NCBI GenBank assembly: GCA_019279435.1
Contig: JAAALK010000285.1
Coordinates: 70,292,249-70,356,248 of the forward strand
Length of the DNA stretch: 64,000 bases
Direction: 5' to 3'
Source: Zizania palustris
Taxonomy: Eukaryota; Streptophyta; Magnoliopsida; Poales; Poaceae
Shown here: piece after piece, positions 12,101 to 23,026 of the stretch
Numbering within the stretch: position 1 is the first letter of the stretch
How the letters are laid out: each line of letters opens with the position of its first letter
Position numbers and translations under genes: made by a program
Notes under the pieces: generated by a model
Told to the model about the DNA's origin: nothing
The model's database searches: none
What the model saw: only the letters and a program-made list of their open reading frames with translations

Positions 12101-12458
12101 GGTCGGGCTGTCAGCCTGAGGCGGGCGAGGGTGATGGGCTGGTCCGGCCGGGAGAGAGAGAAAGGGAGGAGGGAGGCCCGTTACTGTTTCAAAACATTTC
12201 GGAATAAAAATAATTCCAGGAAATAGATTAATATCTTAGGGCTACTTCTAAGCTTGGTAAAAATTTATAAAAATTCTCAAAAATGTATTTTGGCCTTGGG
12301 AGTTTATACAAAAATTTTCAGCTTCTGGTTTGGTCATTAACTCTATGTTGTAGTTCAAAATGGTATAGAAGGGTATTTAAAGGTATTTTCAAAATAATAA
12401 AATTCAGGAAATTGAATTAATTAATATTTTTATTCCTTTGAAAATTTGGGGTGTTACA
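9112..12458 (-). repeat. 5' LTR of element A, 3347 bp
   Basis: The minus strand starts TGTAACACCCCAAATTTTC at 12458 and ends GGGCGCCACA at 9112, next to a primer site. It is nearly collinear with the solo LTR at 5027-8413. A GC-rich block spans about 10998-12180 with AT-rich flanks. No GGAAC-like duplication is visible at 12459 (AAGGG), so the partner 3' LTR is outside the window or lost. Confidence 0.9.
11717..11725 (-). promoter_or_regulatory. TATA box in 5' LTR
   Basis: The minus strand reads CTATATAAA followed by CCCC. This is the best TATA match of the three related LTRs and the likely promoter of element A. Confidence 0.55.
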
Positions 12459-12802
12459 AAGGGGCTCCCCCAGTCCATGATGGTCGAGCCGATGTCTCAT
12501 GACGTCATCGTGGACGCCGCGGAGGGAAACGAGAAGGAGCTCGCCTACGCCAGTCATAGCTGGCCTCTCCCTTTCTCAACGTCGTTGTTTCCATGGGTCT
12601 TGCTCTAGTACTTTTCCCCCACCGAGCAAAGTAGCCTCTCAAAATGATGGAGATGTATCTTCTCCGAGAATTGTCGGAGAGAACATAGCTTCCTCCGCAT
12701 CCTCGCGTCCCTCGCAGCCGTCGAGCTTGAACCGTAAGATGAACCTTAGCGGCCGGCGTCGTGCATGGTCACGTGCTCGCACCAGGAGAAGAGGACATGT
12801 CT
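12459..12802 (+). other. Gene-like remnant, unrecognised
   Basis: This is moderately GC-rich DNA between the LTR and a hAT element. One plus frame from 12480 reads MVEPMSHDVIVDAAEGNEKE and stops after about 42 residues. Another open frame (12499-12804) is Ser/Arg-rich and probably spurious. There is no splice or domain evidence. It could be an exon fragment cut off by the element A insertion. Confidence 0.25.
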
Positions 12803-12810
12803 AGTTCAAC

Positions 12811-13492
12811 CAGTGGCGGACCCAAAAAATTTATAATGGAGGTGCGAAAAAATACCACAAAGCACATCTATAATATAACGAAAATTAGACAATTACAATT
12901 ACAGAAGTAATATAGTCGAAACATACTCAATCTATATAGGCAATCATAATTACAAAATATAAGAAGATGAAAATAGAAATCAAACCTACATGGCTATCAT
13001 AAATACTAAAGAATGATGTTGAGTTAGTATCAAGATTTATGATAGCTGCAAACTAGAGAATAAGAAGGTACATGTTAACAAACTTACTTATAAATTAGTC
13101 ATATATTCTATTGGAACTATTTTTTGTCTTAAATAATAATGCAAGAGTACTTACAACATCTTCCATTTTCTCATTCCATCACTGACAAGTTTACCCAACA
13201 TACTTTACTTAATTTTCTCACTCTTTTTCATAAGTGAATTTTAATCTTATAGGAAGGGTGTTACCCATTGCACAATTTGCTTTCATGATAATTTGCAACA
13301 CCAATACAATCATCTTATGGATAAAGATTAAAATAAATACGCTTATAAAGGACTACAGATTGATTAAATAGTAGAAAGGTTGGCAAAATATGAAATACAC
13401 TTAAAAATATGTATATGTGTATATATATAAAAAATTTCTAAACATTTTTGGGGTACAACTGTACCCCTTCCTCCATGGTAGGTCCGCCCATG
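12811..13492. mobile_element. Non-autonomous hAT element, 682 bp
   Basis: The ends read CAGTGGCGGACC and, reverse complemented, CATGGGCGGACC (10 of 12 match). It is flanked by the exact 8-bp duplication AGTTCAAC (12803-12810, 13493-13500), diagnostic of hAT transposition. The interior is AT-rich with no transposase ORF. Confidence 0.9.
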
Positions 13493-13500
13493 AGTTCAAC

Positions 13501-14045
13501 GGTAAAAAGGCCAAGAAAATAAAAAAATTAAAAACTAATTGAAGTATTTATGAAATTATATTATGATAATTAATTATTCTCTGAAATGCAATTTTAGAAA
13601 AATACGTGATATAAATATTATTAGAGAGAAGCCTTTTAAAAAAGGGAGATTTGCTCTCATGTCACACATAAGTTGGTGAAATTTGCTATTTTTCCTTGTA
13701 TGAGTGTATGACATGTGGTCTTCGGATCCAATTGTCAAACACACAGGACGTGACAAAAAAATAAACAACACTCAACTTTGTGGCATAAGAGCAAAATTCC
13801 TTTAAAAACTCGCCTCCCGCCCACCTTGGCTATTCCCCCCCCGGAATATAGCCGCCGCCTCCGCGTCCCGTATAATCAATATGTTGCCTCGCCCCGCCGC
13901 TCCTCACTCTCAACAGTTCCCGCGGTGCCAGAAAACCCAGAGCTGCCCAAACCCATGCACTCGCACTCTCCTCGTCCTCCTGTAGCTCCTCCACTGACCC
14001 CGCACCATCCGCCACCTCACCGCACACTCATCGTCCAACTCCTCC
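13501..14045. other. Upstream region of GT90 pseudogene
   Basis: AT-rich DNA to about 13800 is followed by Pro/Ser-rich GC-rich DNA that may be 5' UTR and the signal-anchor/stem part of the decayed gene. No clean start codon in the GT90 frame was identified, and no other feature is seen. Confidence 0.4.
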
Positions 14046-15381
14046 TCGTGCCCCTTCTACTTCTGTTTTCATCCACGATGACGTCCGCCCATGGCGCGCC
14101 GTGGTGGGACTTACCCGTGCCATGCTGGCGCGCTCTCACATCATCGCCAGCTTCCGCCTCGTCGTGCGGGGCGGCAGCATCTTCGTCCAGCGCTTCAGCC
14201 CGCCCTTCCAGACCCGCGATCTCTTCACCATCTGGGGCATCTTCCAGCTGCTCCGCCGCTATCCGGGACGCTTCCCCGATCTCGACCTCATGTTCGACTG
14301 CGTCGACTGGCCGGTCGTCTGCGAGCATCTCTACCGTGGGAATCATGCCGCTTTCATACCACCATTGTTCTCCTACTGTGGAGATGACACGACACTGAAT
14401 ATCGTCTTTCCGGACTGATCGATCTGGGGCAGGTAATTACACTTCTCACCTTCTGCATTACCCTAACTATTATGAAGATTATATGATTTCTTTGGCCCTT
14501 TTGGGCTAAAAAATACAAATGCAGAACTGAGCGTAAGAGTTTTTATTACATCTAAGGACTGCATAACATTGTTCACTGAATCCACGTACTAGGAATTAGG
14601 AAATTGCTAGCAGCTAGTGCTTTCAATATTGCTAATGGGATATTAAAATACTTAGGGGATTGTAAACTATACCTTGATGTTTGGACCCTTACATTTGGGG
14701 GTGCCCTGTGCATATGAAGCTTAATCAATTTAACAAGTATCGTGGTTGATAGGTCAGAGATCAACATAAAGCCATGGGATGCCCTGCGGAAAGACCTGAA
14801 GGATGGTAATGATACGGTGAGATGGTTGGATAGAGAACCTTACGCATACTGGAAAGGAAATCCAGCAGTTAGGAATTGATTGAGTGTAATGACTCCAGTA
14901 CGAAGGATTGGAATGCAAGGATCTACAAACAGGTAACTCTTGCATATGCATGGCTCATTTGTTGACTTAAATGGTAGACCTTTTCCCTTTATTGTTTTAT
15001 GTTGTGATGTAGGATTGGTTCAGGGAGAGCAAGGAAGGGTACAAAGACTAAAATTTGGGTAGTCAATGCACTCACAGGTATATTGTCTTTTTTGGTAATA
15101 AAAAGTAAGAATCCATGCAGTTATATTTTTGGTGTTTATGTTCCTAACATTTGGTTCATATTTAACAGGTACAAGATCTATAAAGAAGGATCAACATGGT
15201 CAGTCAGTCAGAAATATATTCTAGTATGTGCAATGACACTGCTGATTACATTACACCAAAATACTATGATTTCTTTTCAAGGTCACTCATCAGGATTCAA
15301 CATTATTGGCCTGTTCATAATGACAATAAATGTGACTCTATAAAGTATGCTGTTGACTGAGGCAACTCTCATAAGCAACTG
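14046..15381 (+). pseudogene. GT90 / DUF821 protein O-glucosyltransferase (Rumi/CAP10-like) pseudogene
   Basis: The family transfers glucose or xylose to proteins or polymers in the secretory pathway. Four exon pieces with consensus GT..AG borders are recognisable: about 14046-14432, 14753-14932, 15013-15077 and 15169-15381. Conserved strings include FQTRDLFTIWG, DLMFDCVDWPVV, NIVFPD, INIKPWDAL, REPYAYWKGNP, DWNARIYKQ, DWFRESKEGYK, WSVSQKYIL, KYYDFFSRSL, QHYWPV and CDSIKYAVD. Damage: a frameshift near 14070; TGA where the family has Trp after NIVFPD (14416-14418); a frameshift after the NPAV segment of exon 2; TAA in exon 3; two frame changes and another Trp-to-TGA in exon 4. The 3' third of the gene is missing. 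Retained introns show it is not a processed copy. It is a dead relic of the only host gene recognisable here. Confidence 0.88.
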
Positions 15382-16189
15382 GTACTTATTGAGTTATTGT
15401 AGGCCATGGAGTTTTGCAATGCTAAACAGTATAGATGTCAAGATGGAAATGTCCTTAACAAAATGTAACAATAATTAGGTATATATTTAATGTTTTAAAA
15501 GGTAAGGTTAGATTAGATTAAATTGAATCCTTAAAGATAAGATTAGAATGAGTTCTTGAAAGATAATGTTAGATTGAGTCCAATTGACAGAGATGAGCAC
15601 AAGATTTGAACTATGGGCCGGTATTTAAAATCCTTGATAGCACAAATTTTTTTTACAACCTAAATTATTGTTTTGTAATACAGAACATTGCTATGAATTC
15701 ACAAATCACAAGAATTGTCAAATTACAATAACAATTAACAAATCAACCAATTTAACAAATTGCTACGCAATCACAATTCTCATTTCCCAATTCCTCACTG
15801 GTTGAACGGGCAGAATAAGACCGACTTACCCATGGTTGATTGCTTTGGCTGCTCTGCTCGGCGCCCCACCCGCGGCACCATCGGTGCCCTGCCTGCCTTC
15901 CTACCAGTTTGTGCTCCGCTGCCCTGCTACCGCCAGTGTGCCACCGCCGCCCCACAGGGCGCCGACTATTGTGGCACCATACGCCCATCGCTCATCACCC
16001 CGCCACTGTCGGTCCACTGCTGTCATCCCACCGACCGCCCAACGCCGACTGTTATGGCAAGTGGCGTCATGGCCCGTGCGCCCATCGGTCACTACCCGTT
16101 GACTTGTGCCCGTGTGCCACCGTTGCCTATTAAGGGAGGAAAACTGGTCAACTCGAAGCTGGAGAAAGGGTTAGGGTGAAAGAATTGTG
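15382..16189. other. Spacer with a short GC-rich block
   Basis: An AT-rich stretch (15382-15780) is followed by a Cys/Pro-coding-looking GC-rich block (15830-16140) that is open in several frames on both strands, so it is likely non-coding. I see no domain, repeat end or duplication. Confidence 0.35.
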
Positions 16190-17495
16190 CCCAAGAAATT
16201 TCTAGATGGATCAGAAGTTCTGATTGGGAATCGAATGTTTTGATTTTTTTTTCTAAATTAGAAACCGAGAGCTAAAATCGGAAGTTCCGATATGGTATCG
16301 AAAGTTTCAATAATTTATGGTTTGAGAAACTGAGAGCTAAAATTGAAAGTTCAGATTTGGAATCGGAAGTTCCCATAGGGATGATCGGATGTTCCGATAG
16401 GGGTATCAGAAGTTCCGATAATTTCTAGGTTGTAAACCGAGAGTCCAGATCAGAAGTTCCGATCCAGAATTGAAAGTTCTAAGACGGATGAAACATATTA
16501 GATCTATTGGGTCTTAATGTGGATTTGAGCCCATGGTCCTAGCTCTATAGAAAGGGATGAGGAGTTCATGGTTATAGATCAATTGCTGATTAGATTAGAT
16601 CTAAATTAGATCTAAAACACTAGCCTCCACACCTCTCCTCTCCTTTCTTGATCTCAATAGTCGAGATTTAGATTTCTCTCAGTTCTCACCAACGGTGCTA
16701 GCTCACCGGTGTAAGATCAATCTCATCCTCGTATGTGTGGACTCTATAGAGGCGCTACTTGAATAACGACGCTTGTGGGCTTTTTCACGAGGACATCACC
16801 AGTCTTCGCTGATTGGATCACTAGGGAACGGACAAAGCGAGATGAGGATAAGCGAGGATGTGCTTCCCTAACATATTCTTCTGCTGCACTAACATGTCTC
16901 ACGTTAGAAGGTAACGATTTATGATCCCTCACGCAATGGTTCCAAGGTTTGGGGGAAATTTTTTTGAAATTGCTGGCTAACGTAGCTTCCCCATGTCTCA
17001 AGTGCATTACTTAAGTTCATGTCATACTATTCTTGCATGTTTTGTGCGTGCTAGGGAACGTCACCTTGCTAGAATAGTTTTCCCTCAGAAAATTAAGTAT
17101 TTGTGCTCTTTCCAATAGCCACACCTACCAAAGATCTCGATCATCGATAATGGGTCTACCAAAGTAGGATACTATCTTTTATCTTGACCAATTAGGATGG
17201 AAGTCAAACTTCTGTATGCATAGTAATTGTTTGCTTAACAAAACTATCAAAACGGTTTTGGGCATTGGGGCATGGAGTTGGATGTCGTACATTGGATGCT
17301 ACTCCAACGAACAAGAGTCACATATGATGTGATTTGCAAAGTGATGTCAAAGCTCACTAGGAGTTAATTGAATATGAATCTTGTTACACTATTAGTCATT
17401 AGAGAGAAAGTGACTATTTTCAATAGTGATACATCTTTTATTGGATAAAAGATAAACATAGCATAGTGTTGAACCTTGCATTTATTATGTAGATC
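16190..17495 (+). repeat. Probable 5' LTR and leader of the old copia element
   Basis: This precedes the copia gag ATG at 17496 and holds the dyad array and LTR-like leader DNA. I could not place the LTR ends or a clear primer site, and no second copy is in the window for comparison. Confidence 0.35.
16200..16475. repeat. Degenerate tandem array with a dyad motif
   Basis: The near-perfect dyad ATCGGAAGTTCCGAT (16277-16291) recurs in variant form at 16210, 16362, 16384, 16405 and 16449. Part of it is embedded in longer units of about 65 bp (start of 'gaaaccgagagctaaaat' at 16261 and again near 16326, shorter at 16433). It lies upstream of the copia leader and is probably within its 5' LTR. 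Confidence 0.6.
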
Positions 17496-17950
17496 ATGGC
17501 ACCTACTATTAAGAACACTTATGTTTCCAATTTGCGATCTATCCTTGAAAGAGAACAACTAAAAGGAATAAACTTTATTGACTGGTATAGAAACTTGAAA
17601 AGTGTTCTCAAACAAAAGAAGAGGAAATATGTTCTAGAGGAACCCCATCTTGATAAACTAGCTAATAAGGCATTTGCAGTTAATCGGGGAGCTTATGAGA
17701 AGCACTCTAATGTGTTGCTTGATGTTAGTTGTCTCATGCCTACAAGTTTGTCCTCTAATCTTCGGAAGCAACATGAGAACAAGAATGTCCATAATATGAT
17801 TTTGAGAATTCAAGGCATATTAGAGAACCAAGCACGAGCCGAGAGGTATAGTACCTCAAAGTGCCTTGCCTGCAAACAAAACTGGTCATTGGCATAAGAA
17901 CTGCAAATGTTCTTGGAAAAAATAAAAAAGCAGAGGGGAAGTAAGACTTC
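17496..17950 (+). pseudogene. Copia gag, shortened
   Basis: The ORF from ATG 17496 reads like BARE/RIRE1-type copia gag (motifs GINFIDWYRNLKSVLKQ, YEKHSNVLLDVSCLMP, ENQARAERYSTSK). After about 125 residues it passes abruptly to a knuckle-like segment (GHWHKNCKC, readable only in another frame). The middle of gag seems deleted and the frame is broken. It belongs to the oldest nest layer. Confidence 0.75.
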
Positions 17951-18480
17951 AGCTTCTACTTCAAGTATTAATGTTATTGAAATCAATCTTGGTGCTCATC
18001 CAAATGATTCATGGTATTTGATACCGAATCAATGATTCATACTTGTAAATCATTGCAAGGACTGAATAGCACAAGGAAGTGTGCAAGAGGTTAACTGGAT
18101 ATCAATGTCGGCAGTGGTGCAAAAGTTGTAGCATTGGTCGTCGGCGTTTATTCTTTATTGCTACCCTCAGGCTTAGTTCTGGAATAGAATAATTATTATT
18201 ATGCTCTAGCATTGGGCAGAAACATTATCTCTTCTTTATGTTTAGAGGAAGAAGGTTTTGAATTCATAATAAAGAACAAATGTTGTTCTATATTTTTGAA
18301 TGGTATGCTCTATGGTGTTTGTCCATTGGTGAATGGATTATATATCCTGAATCATGAAGATGCACACATTTATAACGTTAATAAAAAGAAAAGTGAATCC
18401 TGCCTATGTCTGGCGTTGTCATTTAGGTCATATAAATGAGAAGCGCATGCAGAAGCTCCATAGAGATGGACTTTTGGAGT
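17950..18480 (+). pseudogene. Copia protease and pre-integrase region
   Basis: Homology is scattered over several frames. The protease site reads as D-T-E rather than D-T-G near 18020. The pre-integrase region is seen in the GMLYGVCPLVNGLYIL and RCHLGHINEKRMQKLH segments. Stops and frameshifts show decay. Confidence 0.6.
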
Positions 18481-19307
18481 CATTTGATTTTGAATCATAT
18501 GACAAATGTGAGTCTTGTTTACTTGGCAAAATGACAAAGACACCTTTTACTAGTCAAAGTGAGAAGTCGGATGTGCTACTGGCCATAGTACATACTGATG
18601 TATGTGGACCGACCAGTCATACCGCAAGAGGTGGTTTTCAGTACTTTATCACTTTTACCAATTATTTGAGTAGATATGATTATGTTTACTTAATGAGGCA
18701 TAAGTGGGAATCCTTTGAAAAGTTCAAGGAGTTCCAGAATAAGGTATGAAATCATACGGAAAAGACAATTAAATTTCTACTATCTAATCGTGGAGGTGAA
18801 TATTTGAGCCATGAGTTTAGTGATCATCTGAAGCAGTGTGGAATTGTTCCACAACTGACTCCACTCACCACGCCTCAGTGGAATGAGGTGTCCAAGCAGA
18901 GGAACCACACTTTGTTGGACATGGTTCGGTTGATGATGATTCATGCTATTATTCTATTATCTTTTTGGGGACTCTCTTTAGAAACTATCATTTTCACGTT
19001 AAATAGAGTTCCATCTAAGTCAGTAGATAAGACACCATATGAGATATGGACTGGGAGGCATCCCAACTTGTCTTTTCTAATTATTTGGGGATGTGATGTA
19101 TATATCAAACGTTTGATGTATGATAAGCTCACTCCTAAATCTGACAAATGTTTCTTTGTGGGATATCCTACAGAAACCAAAGGATACTATTTCTACAATA
19201 GGGAAGAGGGCAAAATGTTTGTCACTTGGAATGGTGTATTTCTTGAGAAAGAGTTTCTCTCGAAATGGGTTAGTGAGAGAATGGTGCATCTCGAACAAGT
19301 GTTTTAG
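18480..19307 (+). pseudogene. Copia integrase, catalytic residues lost
   Basis: Integrase core: CESCLLGKM zinc end, then HTDVCGPTSHTARGGFQYF (first Asp present). A stop at 18747-18749 precedes SNRGGEYLS, where the second catalytic Asp is Asn, and SKQRNHTLLDMVR, where the catalytic Glu is Lys. C-terminal motifs PYEIWTGRHPN and SDKCFFVGYP follow. It is inactive by sequence. Confidence 0.8.
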
Positions 19308-19439
19308 ATCCCACTATACCATAACATGATATGCAAGGTGTTACGGAGCCCATTATTGAGACACTAGACCCATGAAGTCTAGGAGGGTAAGTCATGTGCC
19401 TGAGCGGTTTATGTTTCTAACTACTAGGCAACGTGACAT

Positions 19440-20220
19440 ATTGTTGTTGGACAACAATGAGCCAAAGAAATACACGGAAGCAGTGATGGCACCCGACTAT
19501 GAGAAATAGCTTGGAGCCATCAGATCCGAGTTATAGTCCTTGTGAGAAACCAAGTTTGGAACTTGATCGATCCACCCGATGATATAAAAACTATTAAGTG
19601 TAAATGGATCTATAAGAAAAAGATAGACATTGATGGAAATGTTCACATCTATCAGGCATGATTGGTGGTGAAAGGTTTCAAGCAGATTCAAGGTGTTGAT
19701 TATGATGAAACGTTTTTGTCCATCGCAATGCTTAAGTCTATCCAGATCATCCTAGAAATTTCCGCATTTATGATTATGAGATATGGAAAATGGATGTCAT
19801 GACGCCTTTCCTAAATGGAAACCTAAGTGAGAATGTGTACATGACATAGCCAGAAGGTCTTGACGTTCCAAAAAATGCTAGGAAAGTTTGTAAGTTGTAG
19901 AAGAGCCTTGTGTTTACAAAATGGTTACCTAGAGCTCACTTGTATTTTTGGTATTATATGTGGATGATATATTGTTGAACAGAAATGGCATTCCTTTGTT
20001 GAATGTTATCTAGACTTCATTGGAAAATAGTTTCTCAATGAAAGATCTTGGAGAGGCGGCATATATTTTGGACACAAAGATCTATATTGATAGATCAAAA
20101 TGGCTAATTGGATTAAGTCGGAGTATATACATTAACAAGGTTTTGAAGTGGTTCAAAATGCAGAATTCTAAGAAGGGTTTTCTGCCATTGTCACATGGTA
20201 TTTCTCTCAATAAGACTCAG
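19440..20220 (+). pseudogene. Copia reverse transcriptase, 5' part
   Basis: RT is recognisable across frames: a KWIYKKK segment, DVMTPFLNGNL, then a probable deletion, then LVLYVDDILL (YVDD retained near 19950-19970) and NSFSMKDLGEA. The frame ends at NKTQ, where the Tat element is inserted after CTCAG (20216-20220). It continues at 31474 and again at 41091. Confidence 0.8.
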
Positions 20221-20712
20221 TGTTGGGGGAAAATATTTCATCCTCAGGGTCTCTACACTAATAAGACAAAGTAAATCTACTAAACCGAAGTTCTAGTATT
20301 AACTCCGGTTTAGTACATGATCAAGTTCGAAGAATCCATGCAGACTTCTGTTCGGAGTATAACTTCGAAGGTTGAATCTTCAGAAAGCTTATCTGCCAGT
20401 GAGGATGGAAGACTTATCTTCTTTTTGATTAGACTAGTCTTTTACCATTTTAACCCTATTAGGGGTACCGAATAGTTCCACTATGTCGGTTGTAATTGAG
20501 GGGTAAAAATGTCTTTTCCTTAAGATTTTACCTATAAATAACCCCCTTCTCGCCCTGTAATGATGATCGAATACTCAGTTATTCAATACACAACTTCGAA
20601 CTGCTTCGAGCTATTATCCAATTCGGAGGCTTGAAATAGTTCACTTCACAAACACTTCGTTTGTTAGTTCTTAATCTCCGAAAACCTGTTAGCGTAATCT
20701 TTTACGCCAATA
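20221..20712 (+). repeat. 5' LTR of Tat-lineage Ty3 element, 492 bp
   Basis: It starts TGTTGGGGGAAAATATT and ends CCAATA (CCAACA in the partner). It pairs with 30976-31468. By eye they differ at roughly 14 substitutions and 3 short indels. It is preceded by the duplication CTCAG (20216-20220). Confidence 0.95.
20533..20540 (+). promoter_or_regulatory. TATA box in Tat LTR
   Basis: TATAAATA followed by a C-rich stretch, conserved in the partner LTR. It is a likely Pol II promoter about 180 bp before the LTR end. Confidence 0.6.
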
Positions 20713-20775
20713 GTTGACGTCATCCATGGGGAACCTAGTCCAAAAAACTTCATTATCTACCAAGTTCTCAAAACC

Positions 20776-22087
20776 ATGCCTCCTAAGCGAAGTTTAGGTG
20801 GTAGTCCTACTCGGAGGTCCCCTCGGACCTCCAGAGCAAGATATTCGAATACAGTTGAGGTCAGAGGACCTTCAGTAATTCCTCCACCTCAGACCCCAAA
20901 GGGAATTCCCTTCCTCGAGCATACGGAGTTCCTCCTCCAACTCCATCTATGCTTTGGCCAAACGAAGTCCCTCCTCCAACTCTGACTGCGCTTCGAACTA
21001 ACATGTACAGTTCTCAAGACCCGGAAGATCCTTCCAGAAGAAATGAAGATGGTCTTGGCGACATGGCGACCCAGATGGCCAGTCTCCAAGCTGAAGTGGC
21101 GAGGTGGAGGCAAGAGATGCAGATAGGCTTCGTTCTTAGGCCACCCCGATCATTCTCGAAGGGCCTCAAGACGATGATCTTCCTTGTCCCGAAGCCCCAG
21201 AGAACGCTTCCTTCGATAGCGAGTCTTCGCTGCATCTCGAGTTACAGAAAGTGCGCTTCGACCCTAAGTTTAAAACTTCGAAGCTCTGTAAGTACTCCGG
21301 AGAGGAGGACCCGGGGGAGTTCTCCCGTTCGTATGCTTTAGCAATTGAGGCTAGTGGAGGAGTTCGAGACACCATGGCCAAGTGTTTCCCTCTTGCTCTC
21401 GAAGGGGTGGCTTTGCGTTGGTTTTGGTCCCTAAAGCTGGGATCAATTAGAACCTGGGAGCAGTTAAGGAGGAAGTTTATAAGTAACTTTCAGGGTACCT
21501 TCGTACCCCCAATGTCTACGGGAAGTCTTTTCCAGGTGAAGCAGCTACCTGGAGAAACTTTAAGATAATTTTTCAAGCGCTTCGCTCATACGAAGTCGCA
21601 AATTCAGGGGCTATTTATGTCCTCCATTGTTGATGCAGCCCGAGAAGGAGTTACCCATGCGGGCCTCCTTGATAAACTCCATCAGAAACATATATCCTCT
21701 GTAGCGCAGCTGATGGCTTATTTTGAAGAATATGCTAGGTCAGAAGAAGGGTGGCTCCGAAGAACAGCTTCAACTCCGTCAATCCTACAAGAAGTCAAGC
21801 TCAAAGTAAAGACTTCAACACCTTCGCAGGGGCCTAGCATCGAGGTCCAGCATGACAGGCATCGGGGGCAAAAGCATCCTCGCTCCGAAGTCCTGAACAT
21901 TGCTCCTTCACAGAAATTTGCCCCTAAAAATCCACAAGCTTCGGGAAGCAAGACCAGCGGCTGGAGGCCACCAGGGAAGCCAGCTGGCAAAGCCCAGGCC
22001 TTGTTCTGCTGTGTTCATGGTGAAAATAAGAGTCACGCTACTGATGCGTGCAAGTCTATACTCGCTTTAAGAGGCGAGTACCAATAA
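20776..22087 (+). pseudogene. Tat-lineage gag
   Basis: ATG at 20776 (MPPKRSLGGSPTRRSPRTSR, basic). A frameshift falls near 20960; the frame then passes through a coiled-coil stretch (MATQMASLQAEVARWRQEM) and the capsid core at 21251-21568 (FDPKFKTSKLCKYSGEEDP, ALRWFWSL, WEQLRRKFISNF). A TAA lies at 21566-21568. The C-terminus from 21617 contains a Cys/His segment (CCVHGENKSHATDAC) rather than a classical CCHC knuckle. A TAA at 22085 precedes the protease ORF. It would form the capsid if intact. Confidence 0.85.
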
Positions 22088-22153
22088 GGGACTTCTGGTC
22101 GAGACACTACTTACCGAGTCCCTTCCGAGGCACGTCCGGAGCCTGTCCAGGCT

Positions 22154-23014
22154 ATGGCACGTATAGACAACTTTGACCCTGCAAGACAACATCTGGTGGT
22201 CAATATTATGCCACGTCCGAAGCAAGAAGATGGCCAAGATCAGGGTAAAAGAGTAGTCCTCTCCATTTCCGGAGGAGGGACCCTCAGCAGTATGTCGAAG
22301 AGACAGCGAAGAGAATTTGTCCAGGAAGTGGGCTATTTTGGAACTTCTTCGTCTGCAGCTACCATGCCCAAGTGGTCCCATGTGCCGATATCTTTCTCTG
22401 TAGATGATGCAGCTGGCATAAAGTTTCTGCATGCAAATCCCCTTGTTATTACTGCCGATATAGCAGTGACTGAAGTCCAGAGAGTGCTGATTGACGGAGG
22501 GAGTTCAGTAGATATCATCTTCGTTCAAGCCTTCGATCAGCTCTGCATCTCCAGGAAACATCTCCTCCCCGCAGCTCATCCCTTGCAAGGCTTCGCAGGA
22601 CCCCCTCTTGATGCCCTTGGCCAGATAGGTCTGGAGGTTGCCTTCAGAGAGGGGCTACTGGCAAGGACGGAGGAAGTGATCTTCGATGTTGTAGATGCCC
22701 CTTATGCATATAATGTTATCTTCGGAAGGGGCATGTTAAATCAGTTTGGAGCTGTGGTACATCATAACTATTTATGTATGAAGATGCCCACGCAAGCGGG
22801 AGTACTCAGTCTTCGGAGATCAAGCCACTGCGCGAAGAGCAGAATATGGTCATGGCCCCTTCTCGACCCGAGACAAGTGAACACTGTACAAGATAATTCA
22901 GAGGATATCTTTGTTCCAGGTGAACCTTCGAAGAAGTCCTTCCCAGGAACCAGCCCCGACGGAGAAATTATAACGAAGGTTATTGTCAAAGACGGCAAAG
23001 ACTATTCTTTTTAG
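22154..23014 (+). pseudogene. Tat-lineage protease region
   Basis: Aspartic protease with VLIDGGSSVDIIF around residue 113 (D-G-G in place of the usual D-T/S-G) and the flap/second-helix part PYAYNVIFGRGMLNQF. The ORF is open for 286 codons but closes with TAG at 23012-23014, where the polyprotein should run on into RT. D-G-G is known in some Tat elements, so it is not necessarily a defect. Confidence 0.85.
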
Positions 23015-23026
23015 TTCGGCAAAGAT

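Larger units (their letters stand above)
3249..12458 (-). mobile_element. Element A: long-LTR Ty3 (Tekay/Del-like) composite, non-autonomous
   Basis: From right to left: 5' LTR, primer site, unknown ORF, gag start, LTR-like junction at 4482, internally deleted gag, polypurine tract, 3' LTR. No pol domain is seen. Because the LTR at 1-3248 is clearly more diverged than the other two, this may be two elements of one family, one cutting the other at 4482, rather than a single element. The solo LTR at 5027-8413 is a later insertion. Confidence 0.6.

Noticed and set aside
5027..12458. A small element with LTRs 5027-8413 and 9112-12458 and a 700-bp interior
   Set aside because: The left LTR has its own GGAAC duplication and splits a reading frame, so it is a solo LTR; only the right LTR has an adjacent primer site.
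15760..16179. Cys/Pro-rich ORF of 139 codons
   Set aside because: Equally open in two other frames and the reverse strand; no start context or homology.
16277..16291. Heat-shock element
   Set aside because: The motif is GAA-G-TTC with one central base, not the GAAnnTTC spacing.
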